From: Chloroflexota bacterium
GTDB lineage: Bacteria > Chloroflexota > Anaerolineae > SpSt-313
Reading direction: 5' to 3'
DNA length: 33,777 bases
Assembly (NCBI GenBank): GCA_029553955.1
Contig: JAKPJZ010000131.1
Location: 1 to 33,777, forward strand
The translations under genes were made by a program, and so were the position numbers. The notes under the pieces were generated by a model that searched no databases, was not told where the DNA came from, and worked only from the letters and a program-made list of their open reading frames with translations. Of the stretch, positions 25,357 through 32,251 are shown piece by piece. The number at the start of each line of letters is the position of its first letter. Within the stretch, counting starts at the first letter, position 1.

Positions 25357-28050
25357 TTAGCTGCCGGCAGAGAGCAGGCCGAGCCGGCGGGCGCGGGCGA
25401 TGGCCTGGGTGCGGCTCGCGACGCCGAGCTTGCCATAGATGTTGCCGGTATGCTTCTTTACCGCGCTGACGGTGATGACCAGGCGGCCGGCGATCTCCTG
25501 GTTGGAGCAGCCCTCGGCGATGAGACCGAGCACCTGCAACTCGCGCCGGGTCAGTGGCTCGACCATGTCGCTGTGGGTGCCGGCGGGCGCTGCGGCAGGC
25601 TGTGCGCCGGGGAAGGCAGTGAGGAGCCGGCGCGCGTACTGCGATACGGGCCCGGGCGCCGCGGTGCGCTGAGCGATCGCCCGCAGCAGCGGCAGCACCG
25701 CCGGGCCTGCTTCGAGAAACAGGAGGACATAACCCTCGGGTTCGGCCAACTGCAGGGCGCGCTCGAGACAGGCCAGGGCCACAGGGGTAACATCCCCGCC
25801 GTTCTGCGCCTGCAGGGCCAGCGCCCGCAGCAGCAGGGCTTCGATCAGCCGCCCATGCCGCTGGCCCGGCTCGGCGGTGGCCTGCAGGCTGTCCAATACC
25901 TGCAGGGCGCGCTCGATCTCGCCCTGGGCCAGCAGCACCCGGGCGACGATGACCTCGATGTCTTCGCTGGCCAGCAGGGGAGGCCGGGGCACGGCAGCGT
26001 CGCTGAGCAGGCGCATCCAGGGTGCAGCCAGGCGGGCGGCTTCGTCGAGGTCGCCCAGCGCCAGCCTGACGAGGATATGGCGGGCCAGCCCGGCAGGCTC
26101 GACGCCGCCGTAGAAGGCCTGCGCCACCTGGCTCTCGGTGAGGGCGGCCTCGAGGTCGCCCTTCGCCTGGAGCAGGCGCGCCCTGATGGCGTGGCCGGTG
26201 GAGAGGCCCGCCAGCCCGCTCTGGCCGCACAGCTCCGTGCCCTGCTGCAGGCTGGCTTCGGCGGCCTGCAGGTCGTTCCATTCCAGGCGGATGGCGGCCA
26301 GACCGATGTGGCCCTGCCCGGCCAGAAAGGCTGCCTTCTGCCCCGCGCGCGCGGCCAGATCGACGATCGACTGCGATAGGCGGGCCGACTCGCGCAACTG
26401 CCCATAGTTGCCGCGCCACTGCGCCATCATCATCAGCGTGTGGGCAGCCAGGGTATAATAGCCGGCGCCCTCGGCCAGGCGCAGGCACTCACGGTAGGCC
26501 GGCGCGGCCTGTTCGGCATGCCCCTCCAGGTCATAGGCGATGGCCAGGGCCGAATGGACGCGGGCGCGTGAGGCCAGGTCCTCTTCCGGCAGGCGTGCCA
26601 TCGCCTCGCGGGCCAGGCGGATGGCGCGGGCGGTGTGCCCCCCGATGGCCACAAAGCGGCAGAGCATGACCATGAGCTCGAGCCGCAGCCGGTCGTTCTC
26701 CGGCGACGGAGGCAGGGCGCGCAGCAAGTCTTCCTTTTCCTGTAGGGCCTGCTCCGAGAGGTCCAGTTTCCCCTGCATCAGGTCGATCCACACGCGGTAG
26801 ACGCTCAGGCGTGGATGGGCCTCCAGGGCCGCCTCGGGCAGGGCGGCCAACCAGTGCTGCAGCGTGCGCACCCGGCCGCCGAACATCATGCCGCGCGCCG
26901 CCTGCTCCACAAGCGCAGCGGCCCTTGCGACGTCCTCGCCGGCGAGCGCATGGTGCACGGCCTCATCGAGGAATCCGTTCTGCGCCAGCCAGGCGGCGGC
27001 GCGGGCGTGCAAACCACGGATCGCCGGGGCCGGCAGCGACCGCTGCAGCCGATTGGCCAGCAGGCCGGCGAACAGGTGATGATAGCGGTACCAGCGCTGC
27101 TCGTCGTCGAGCGAGACCAGGAACAGGTTGGCGCCGAACAGCCGCTCGAGCACGGCGGCCGAGTCGGCGCGCCCGGTCACGGCAGCGCAGAGATCGCCGG
27201 TCAGTTTGTCGAGGATCGACGTCTGCAGCAGGAAACTCGTTGTCGCTTCGGGCTGGCGGCCGAGGACCTGTTCGGTGAGGTAGCCCAGGATGTAGCGGTG
27301 GCTGCCGCTGAGGCCGGCGATGAACTGCGACGGGTCCGCCCGATCGCGCAGCGACAGGCCGGCAAGTTGCAGGCCGACGATCCAGCCTTCGGTGCGCTCT
27401 GCGAGCACGGCGACATCGGCCTGAGACAGCGACAGGCCCAGCACCTCCTGGAGGAAGCGCTCAGCTTCGCGGGCGGTGAAGCGCAGGTCAGCGGCGCGGA
27501 TTTCGGTCATCTGGTTGTTGGCGCGCAGCCGGGCCAGGGGGAGCGGAGGGTCCTCGCGCGTCACCAGGACGAGGTGCACGTTCTGGGGCTGGTTGGCCAG
27601 CAGCCTCTCGATGGCCTGCAGGATGGCGCTCTCGTGAATCACTTGGAAATCGTCGAGGACGAGGAGGAAGCGGGGCATGTGCACGATGGCGTTGAGCAAG
27701 GCGGCGGTCAGGCGCTCGATGGGCGGGAGCTGCCCGCCCTGCAGTAGGCCCTCGATCTCGTGGCCGGCGTCGTCAGCCACCTGGTGCAGCGCCGCGACCA
27801 GGTAGGGGAAGAAGCGCCCTGGGTCGTCATCCGATGCGTCGAGCGACAGCCAGGCGACCGGAAGGGCCAGGGCGCGCGCCCACTCGCCGGCACAGGTAGT
27901 CTTGCCGAACCCCGCCGGCGCCGAGATGAGGGTGAGGCGGTGCCCGGCGGCAAGGCCGTCGCTCAGCCGCTGCATGAGGTATGGGCGCCGCACCCGCCTG
28001 GCAGGGGGAGAGGGTTGGCAGAGTTTCGTGGCCAGCAAGTCCCGTCTCAT
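25357..28050 (-). CDS. MalT-like LuxR-family transcriptional regulator
   Basis: Large ATP-dependent activator of the STAND class. Near the start LLATKLCQPSPPARRVRRPYL, P-loop LISAPAGFGKTT, Walker B FLLVLDDFQVIH, winged-helix and linker segments (GWIVGLQLAGLSLRD, YRYHHLFAGLLANRL), a long alpha-helical TPR-like sensor region (about 370-800) and a C-terminal LuxR helix-turn-helix (LTRRELQVLGLIAEGCSNQE, then VKKHTGNIYGKLG). The ATG 28050 is picked because the family usually begins just before LLATKL; 28062 and 28089 are in-frame alternatives and none has a strong ribosome site. It heads an operon with the NUDIX and 70-residue genes and probably controls them or itself. A decayed paralogue lies at 22100. 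Confidence 0.92.
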   Translation of the reverse strand: MRRDLLATKLCQPSPPARRVRRPYLMQRLSDGLAAGHRLTLISAPAGFGKTTCAGEWARALALPVAWLSLDASDDDPGRFFPYLVAALHQVADDAGHEIEGLLQGGQLPPIERLTAALLNAIVHMPRFLLVLDDFQVIHESAILQAIERLLANQPQNVHLVLVTREDPPLPLARLRANNQMTEIRAADLRFTAREAERFLQEVLGLSLSQADVAVLAERTEGWIVGLQLAGLSLRDRADPSQFIAGLSGSHRYILGYLTEQVLGRQPEATTSFLLQTSILDKLTGDLCAAVTGRADSAAVLERLFGANLFLVSLDDEQRWYRYHHLFAGLLANRLQRSLPAPAIRGLHARAAAWLAQNGFLDEAVHHALAGEDVARAAALVEQAARGMMFGGRVRTLQHWLAALPEAALEAHPRLSVYRVWIDLMQGKLDLSEQALQEKEDLLRALPPSPENDRLRLELMVMLCRFVAIGGHTARAIRLAREAMARLPEEDLASRARVHSALAIAYDLEGHAEQAAPAYRECLRLAEGAGYYTLAAHTLMMMAQWRGNYGQLRESARLSQSIVDLAARAGQKAAFLAGQGHIGLAAIRLEWNDLQAAEASLQQGTELCGQSGLAGLSTGHAIRARLLQAKGDLEAALTESQVAQAFYGGVEPAGLARHILVRLALGDLDEAARLAAPWMRLLSDAAVPRPPLLASEDIEVIVARVLLAQGEIERALQVLDSLQATAEPGQRHGRLIEALLLRALALQAQNGGDVTPVALACLERALQLAEPEGYVLLFLEAGPAVLPLLRAIAQRTAAPGPVSQYARRLLTAFPGAQPAAAPAGTHSDMVEPLTRRELQVLGLIAEGCSNQEIAGRLVITVSAVKKHTGNIYGKLGVASRTQAIARARRLGLLSAGS

Positions 28051-28109
28051 GCGACAACTCATCTCTGGCCAGTGCGATGGCCCTGACATGGCACGCCGCT
28101 GTCGTGGTG

Positions 28110-28138
28110 ATTATAAGCGCGTGAAATCTGCGAGTCAA
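28110..28138 (-). promoter_or_regulatory. Promoter of the LuxR operon
   Basis: Minus strand: TTGACT (28138-28133), 17 bases, TATAAT (28115-28110). Transcription would start near 28103, which leaves very little room before ATG 28089 and favours 28062 or 28050. Confidence 0.8.
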
Positions 28139-28156
28139 AGGGTCGTGAGGGGCACT

Positions 28157-28252
28157 GTTCGGTCTGTCATTGCGAGTACCCCAGGGTTCGCCGAACCCTG
28201 TGCTTGCACATGCCGCGCGCCGGCATGGGATACTCGCAATGACAGACCGAAC
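28157..28252. repeat. Three-way-junction repeat with GTCATTGCGAG arms
   Basis: The outer stem 28157-28178 with 28231-28252 (22 bp perfect, then four more pairs after a mismatch) encloses two hairpins: 28182-28190 with 28192-28200, and 28210-28215 with 28221-28226. The arm TGTCATTGCGAG is a sequence I recall as a common dispersed repeat in several phyla. It lies between the adenosine deaminase stop and the LuxR promoter. Confidence 0.85.
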
Positions 28253-28255
28253 GGC

Positions 28256-28326
28256 TGCGTGGGGGCCATCCCAGAATCGTTGATCGGCCCCCCGATGGTT
28301 CTGGGACATGCCCAGCCTCACCCACG
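28256..28326. repeat. Family C element, copy with both ends
   Basis: TCCCAGAA (28269-28276) pairs with TTCTGGGA (28299-28306); ATCGG (28283-28287) pairs with CCGAT (28292-28296) around CCCC; CGTGGG (28258-28263) pairs with CCCACG (28321-28326). The left end matches 7828-7845 and the inverted end at 10448-10470. It lies 7 bases 3' of the adenosine deaminase stop. Confidence 0.7.
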
Positions 28327-28333
28327 ACCCTCC

Positions 28334-29335
28334 CTAGTGGGCCACGAGGGCAGCACGCTCGCCGGGGGGCAGGAAGGCGGCCTGCACGCCGTTCTCCTGC
28401 AGGCGGCGCACCTCGGCCTCGCTGAGGCCAAGCTCCTGCCGCGCGATGCGGTACTCGTGGGCCAGGTCGATGCCGCTGATGCCGGGGTCGTCGGTGTTCA
28501 GCGTGACGCAGAGGCCGCGGCGCAGGAAGAGGGGCAGGGGATGGGCGGCATAGCCGGGCACGACGCCGAACTGGACGTTGGAGGTGGGGCAGCTCTCGAT
28601 GGCGATCTGCCGCTCGGCGAGCAGGTCCATGACGGCCGGATCGTCGGCGGCGTGGACGCCATGGCCGATGCGCTCGGCGCCGAGCTCGAGCACGGCCTGG
28701 CGGATGCTGTCGGCGCCGGCAAACTCGCCGGCGTGGACGGTGCGGCGCAGATCCGCTGCCTGGGCGCGGCGATAGTGCTCCGCAAAGAGGTGGGCGGGGA
28801 AGCCGGCCTCGTCGCCCGCCAGGTCGAGGCCGACGACGCCGCGGTCGCGGTGGGCGACGGCGGCAGCGAGCTCGGCCCAGCAGGCCTCGGGGCCGTAGGT
28901 GCGCGACATAATGACGATGAGCTTGGCCTGCACGGGCAGCCGGCCGCGGGCCTCTTGCCAGGCCTCGCAGATGGCCGAGGTGACGCCCATGGGGTCAAGG
29001 CCGTGGCGCTCGCCCATGAAGAGGGGGCTGAAGCGCAGCTCGACATAGTCGATGCCCTCGCGCACAGCATCCTCGAGGTTCTCCCAGGTGATGCGGCGGC
29101 AGGCGTCATAATCGGCGAGCACCTGCTGCACGAGGCTGAACTTGGAGCCAACGCCGAGGAGGTCGGCGACCGAGCCAGGACCCGCGCCCATCTGCGCAAA
29201 GGGGCGCAGGCTGGCCACGTCGCTGGCGGGCAGCGGCAGATGGTGCTGCTGCGCCAGGTCGAGCATGGTCTCGAGGCGCAGGCTGCCGTCGAGGTGGCGG
29301 TGCAGGTCGACCAGAGGAATGTGAGGGTTGCTCAT
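28334..29335 (-). CDS. add: Adenosine deaminase
   Basis: Zinc-dependent TIM-barrel enzyme that turns adenosine (or deoxyadenosine) into inosine in purine salvage. Metal and catalytic residues are visible: DLHRHLDGS (H12, H14), HAGEFAG (H201, E204), RIGHGVH (H225), ESCPTSNVQ and NTDDPGI (D282, D283). At 333 residues it is full length. ATG 29335 has AGGAGG four bases upstream. Adenine deaminase relatives share the motifs; the HAGE and SCPTSN context favours adenosine. Together with pyrimidine-nucleoside phosphorylase it suggests nucleoside scavenging. A weak -10 (TACAAT on the minus strand, 29371-29366) lies upstream without a good -35. Confidence 0.93.
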   Translation of the reverse strand: MSNPHIPLVDLHRHLDGSLRLETMLDLAQQHHLPLPASDVASLRPFAQMGAGPGSVADLLGVGSKFSLVQQVLADYDACRRITWENLEDAVREGIDYVELRFSPLFMGERHGLDPMGVTSAICEAWQEARGRLPVQAKLIVIMSRTYGPEACWAELAAAVAHRDRGVVGLDLAGDEAGFPAHLFAEHYRRAQAADLRRTVHAGEFAGADSIRQAVLELGAERIGHGVHAADDPAVMDLLAERQIAIESCPTSNVQFGVVPGYAAHPLPLFLRRGLCVTLNTDDPGISGIDLAHEYRIARQELGLSEAEVRRLQENGVQAAFLPPGERAALVAH

Positions 29336-29471
29336 GAGGCCTCCTGGTGCCAAGTGTATCCGCTGATTGTAGCACGGCTTGCGCGGGCATCCGAATCGCG
29401 CCGGGGCGGGGCGAAGCGCGAAGGCCGGCCAGCGCAGCCGAGGCAGTCGCTGGGCGGCGAGCATATCATGT

Positions 29472-29501
29472 TTGACTGGGTCGCAGAAGGCATGGTAAGA
29501 T
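29472..29501 (+). promoter_or_regulatory. Promoter of the GNAT gene
   Basis: TTGACT (29472-29477), 18 bases, TAAGAT (29496-29501). Gives a leader of about 60 bases. Confidence 0.55.
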
Positions 29502-29571
29502 ATGTAGAGAATGGTCTATGCGGATCGGGCTGCCGGCTATTGCGGGACGGCGACTGCAAGGGGAGGGGACG

Positions 29572-30000
29572 ATGCAGGTTCGTGAGTTTCACCAATCGGA
29601 CTGCGAGGCCCTGGTGGCCATCTTGAAGGCCAACCTTCAGTATGGCGATGCGGAGAGCGATGGGCCGGATGCGATGCGGCGGGTGCGCGAGTGCCCGGCG
29701 GCGGTCTTCCTGGTGGCGGAAGACGGCGGCGTGCCCGTGGGGTTTGTGCGCGGCGTGTACGACGGCTCGAAGGCGCTCATCCATATCGTGTCGGTGCGGC
29801 CAGACCTGCAGCGCCGTGGCATCGGCACGGCGCTGGTGCGGGCAGCCGCGCAGCGCTTCCGCGAACGGGGCGCGACCAGCCTGGCCGTGACCGTGCCGGG
29901 CGACCACCTCTCATTCTGGAAGCGGCTCTCCTTCCGCCTCACCACGCGCATCATGGTAGCGCATTCCATTGAGGCGGTGACTGGGGAGCAAGACACTTAG
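29572..30000 (+). CDS. GNAT-family N-acetyltransferase
   Basis: Transfers an acetyl group from acetyl-CoA to an unknown amine. The acetyl-CoA loop is VSVRPDLQRRGIGTALVRAA (motif A, RRGIGTA), preceded by VPVGFVRGVYDGSKALIHI. The ATG at 29572 is preferred over 29518 because GGGGAGGGG lies six bases upstream and REFHQSDCEAL is the usual first strand of the fold. 142 residues, typical. Its TAG stop forms the first three bases of the 58-bp palindrome. Convergent with the next gene. Confidence 0.9.
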   Translation: MQVREFHQSDCEALVAILKANLQYGDAESDGPDAMRRVRECPAAVFLVAEDGGVPVGFVRGVYDGSKALIHIVSVRPDLQRRGIGTALVRAAAQRFRERGATSLAVTVPGDHLSFWKRLSFRLTTRIMVAHSIEAVTGEQDT

Positions 30001-30055
30001 TGTGGTATTGGCGAGATGGCCCCCCGCGGGGGGCCATCTCGCCAATACCACACTA
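29998..30055. repeat. 58-bp perfect palindrome between convergent genes
   Basis: 29998-30026 mirrors 30027-30055 with no spacer (centre CCGCGG). It begins with the TAG stop of the GNAT gene and ends three bases before the stop of the opposing metallo-beta-lactamase gene, so it is nearly the whole intergenic region and would serve as a two-way terminator (inference). Confidence 0.97.
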
Positions 30056-30058
30056 GCC

Positions 30059-30895
30059 CTAAAAGGCGCGGCTGCGTTTGGCTTGCTTGTAGATGGCCCT
30101 GAGGTTGGCCTGGTGGAGCTGTGAGACCAGGCCGTCGAGGGGTATGCGCGAGCGCCCACAGGCCTCGATGTCGATCTTGCGCAGCTCGGCCTCGGTGCCG
30201 CCTCGCTTGATGACCTCCGCCACCCGGACCTCGATGTTGTCGAGGTACTTGACGCTCGACTCGACGGTCTCGGCGACTTCGCCCCGCAGCAGGATCTCGC
30301 CGTGGCCCTGCACGATCATCTCGGGCTTCATGGTCAGCACAATCGCCAACGACTTGCGCAGGTGCTCGCGGTTGCCCCAGGGGATGTAGGGCACGGGCAT
30401 GACCGCATCGCCGGAGAAGAGGATGCGGTCGCCTTCCACCATGACGCCGATCGAGTCTTCGGTGTGGCCAGGGAGGTGGATGAGCCGCAGCGTGCGCTTG
30501 CCAAAGTGGATGTGCATCTCCTCGTCGAAGACGACGTCGGGGAATCTGACGACCACGTCTTGCATGGCCGGCATTTGCTGCTTGGCTTCGGCCAGGCGCT
30601 GTTCACCCCACTGCACGAGCGCCTCGCGACAGAAGCGATGGCTGATGACTGTGGCGCCCTGGAACAGGCAGGTCCCATAGCTGTGATCGCCGTGAAAGTG
30701 CGTGTTGACGACGAACCGCGCCCGCGGAATGCCCTGGCCTTCGAGGAACCGCAGGATCTCGGCGGTTTCATCGGGGAAGGGCAGAGTGTCGATCACAATC
30801 GCACCTTCGGGGATGAGGACGACCCCTGCAGCTGCCTGCGCATAGGCGTCGCTGTAGAAGACATACACATCTTCTGCGACTCGTTCGCGCTTCAC
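30059..30895 (-). CDS. Metallo-beta-lactamase-fold hydrolase
   Basis: Cytoplasmic MBL-fold enzyme with the full HxHxDH motif NTHFHGDHSYG (H66, H68, D70, H71), then LIHLPGHTEDSIGV, RILFSGDAVMPV and IVQGHGEI. The start is the GTG at 30895, with AAGGAGG eight bases upstream and KRERVAEDVYVFYSDAY after it. A C-terminal helical tail (from about 230) is larger than in minimal MBL proteins. It resembles cyclase or quinoprotein-relay-like MBL proteins, but the substrate is not clear. 278 residues. Divergent from the RpiR gene; the two promoters lie face to face within 85 bases and may share control. Confidence 0.88.
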   Translation of the reverse strand: MKRERVAEDVYVFYSDAYAQAAAGVVLIPEGAIVIDTLPFPDETAEILRFLEGQGIPRARFVVNTHFHGDHSYGTCLFQGATVISHRFCREALVQWGEQRLAEAKQQMPAMQDVVVRFPDVVFDEEMHIHFGKRTLRLIHLPGHTEDSIGVMVEGDRILFSGDAVMPVPYIPWGNREHLRKSLAIVLTMKPEMIVQGHGEILLRGEVAETVESSVKYLDNIEVRVAEVIKRGGTEAELRKIDIEACGRSRIPLDGLVSQLHQANLRAIYKQAKRSRAF

Positions 30896-30926
30896 GCGCC
30901 GCACCTCCTTGACTAGTCCGCGGCCG

Positions 30927-30955
30927 AGAATATCACATAACAAAGAAGATGTCAA
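30927..30955 (-). promoter_or_regulatory. Promoter of the metallo-beta-lactamase gene
   Basis: Minus strand: TTGACA (30955-30950), 17 bases, TATTCT (30932-30927). It is divergent from the promoter at 30981. Confidence 0.75.
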
Positions 30956-30980
30956 GGGCACAGCGGTTTTGCACCTCTTT

Positions 30981-31009
30981 TTGACATTCCATGAGCGGGC
31001 TGTTACAAT
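30981..31009 (+). promoter_or_regulatory. Promoter of the rpiR-like gene
   Basis: TTGACA (30981-30986), 17 bases, TACAAT (31004-31009). The two -35 boxes of the divergent promoters are 25 bases apart (30956-30980), a natural place for a shared operator. Confidence 0.8.
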
Positions 31010-31104
31010 GCCATGCAAGTCGCAGGTTCCGCATGTGTGTTCACAATGTGTTCCCATGCCGCAGATGCGGCCGCGGCCTTTGATGCAGTGGCGGAGGCAA
31101 GCTC

Positions 31105-31926
31105 GTGATCCTCGAACGGATACGCCAGGTCTACCCTCAACTGACCAAGAGTCAGAAGAAGCTGGCCGGCTTTGTCGCCAATTCGTACCAGGAAGCAGCC
31201 TTCATGACGGCCTCGCGCATGGCCCGGCGCCTCAGCGTCAACGAGGCCACGGTCATCCGCTTTGCGCAGCGGCTCGGCTACCAGGGCTACCCCGATCTGA
31301 TTCACGATGTGCAGGCGATTGTGCAGGAGGAGCTGAAGACGCCCGAAGGCGAGGCCATGGTGGCGGCCGAAGAGCCCTTCCTCACCAGCCTCGCAAACGA
31401 GGTGGAGAGCCTGCAGCGAGCGGCGACCCACGTCTCGGCAGAGGCAGCGCATCGTGTGCTGGCCCTGCTGCGCGGCACGCGGCGCATCTACGTTGTGGGG
31501 CAGGGCGTGTGGTACTACCTGGCGGGTGCCTTTGCAAGTGGCTTGGCGATGATTGGGCTGGATGGGCGAGTTGTGGCCGGCGACGCCCACAGCCTGGCCC
31601 TGGCGCTGGCCGACCTGGAGCGCAGCGATGCGCTCGTGGGCGTGGCGGGGGGCGAGAGCCCTGAGATCGCACGGGCCCTGGCGATGGCGCGGCAGCATGG
31701 CGCGCGGACGCTCGCGGTGACCTGGTCGCCGATCTCGGAGATAGCGCAGGCCGCCGACCTGGCGCTCACGTGCCCCGCCGGCGATGCGTCGGCGCTGCCC
31801 TCGCTGGGGCCGGTGGCGGCCTTTCTCGACGCCCTGCTCCAGGCCCTGGCGAGCATGGACCGCGCCGGCTCCCAGCAGTTCGCCCAGGCTGTTGGCGAGA
31901 CGACACGGCGGCTGCGGGCGGGCTGA
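31105..31926 (+). CDS. RpiR/MurR-family transcriptional regulator (HTH and SIS)
   Basis: N-terminal HTH_6 domain (about 1-75: YPQLTKSQKKLAGFVANSYQ, then LSVNEATVIRFAQRLGYQGY) and a C-terminal SIS domain (about 115-250: RIYVVGQGVWYYLAGAF, ALVGVAGGESPEIARAL) that in this family senses a phosphosugar. The usual SIS phosphate loop SxSGxT reads AGGESPE here, so the ligand site may differ. GTG 31105 has GGAGG upstream. 273 residues. Downstream is a double-SIS sugar-phosphate enzyme, so it probably controls that gene in response to an amino-sugar phosphate (inference). Confidence 0.9.
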   Translation: MILERIRQVYPQLTKSQKKLAGFVANSYQEAAFMTASRMARRLSVNEATVIRFAQRLGYQGYPDLIHDVQAIVQEELKTPEGEAMVAAEEPFLTSLANEVESLQRAATHVSAEAAHRVLALLRGTRRIYVVGQGVWYYLAGAFASGLAMIGLDGRVVAGDAHSLALALADLERSDALVGVAGGESPEIARALAMARQHGARTLAVTWSPISEIAQAADLALTCPAGDASALPSLGPVAAFLDALLQALASMDRAGSQQFAQAVGETTRRLRAG

Positions 31927-31950
31927 GGACGCCGGGGCGGCGAATCAAAG

Positions 31951-31975
31951 GAGGGCTCTCTCTCCGAGAGCCCTC
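31951..31975 (+). terminator. Hairpin after the rpiR-like gene
   Basis: GAGGGCTCTC (31951-31960) pairs with GAGAGCCCTC (31966-31975) around a TCTCC loop: 10 perfect pairs, 24 bases after the stop. No T tract. Confidence 0.65.
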
Positions 31976-32014
31976 GCGCGTGTCCATCTGCACTGCAGCA
32001 GCCGGGGCACAAAA

Positions 32015-32210
32015 GCAAGGCCCCCGCTGTGCCGTGTGCTCAAGTTTTGAACCTGCTTTCGCAGGTGGGTGACTTGGTCCGCCGGGTTCGCGCCTTGCCC
32101 TCTCGGGCTACTGCGGCCCCCGAAGGATTACCGCCCCCTCTTAACAAGTGTTGGCTCAAAACTTAACGCCGCATCACGTACACCGCAGGGGTTCCTTGCC
32201 CCTAGTGTAC
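32015..32210 (+). ncRNA. Candidate structured leader RNA upstream of the SIS gene
   Basis: A long-range rod can form in order: 32015-32020 with 32194-32199 (GCAAGG/CCTTGC), 32021-32024 with 32188-32191 (CCCC/GGGG), GC and GTG pairs, 32033-32036 with 32075+100-32178 (CGTG/CACG at 32175-32178), TGC/GCA (32037-32039, 32171-32173) and a 9-bp helix 32042-32050 with 32156-32164 (AAGTTTTGA). Inside lie hairpins 32051-32056/32061-32066 (ACCTGC, loop TTTC), 32097-32100/32105-32108 and pairings TTCG/CGAA, CGC/GCG, ACTTG/CAAGT. The 3' strand can instead form hairpin 32178-32210 (GTACAC/GTGTAC and AGGGG/CCCCT), excluding the closing rod. No family recognised; the ribosome site follows at 32242. Drawn by hand, energy not computed. 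Confidence 0.55.
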
Positions 32211-32251
32211 CACACATCGGACGTGCAGGCAAACGAACCAAAGGAGGGTCT

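Noticed and set aside
25346..26488. Minus-strand open frame joined to the NUDIX reading frame (494 codons in total)
   Set aside because: The upstream part is an out-of-frame reading of the LuxR gene; the real NUDIX start at 25345 has its own ribosome binding site.
28157..28252. tRNA-like cloverleaf
   Set aside because: The arm lengths (22-bp stem) and lack of anticodon and T-arm sequences exclude a tRNA; it is an intergenic repeat.
27902..29626. 574-codon plus-strand open frame
   Set aside because: Antisense to the adenosine deaminase gene and crosses two palindromic repeats; no recognisable domain.
32000..32240. glmS ribozyme, 6S RNA, SRP RNA or tmRNA
   Set aside because: The position before a GlmS-like gene and the length invite these, but I cannot find the conserved core sequences of glmS, SRP or tmRNA, and the branched inner domain does not fit the rod of 6S RNA. 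A covariance-model search would settle it.
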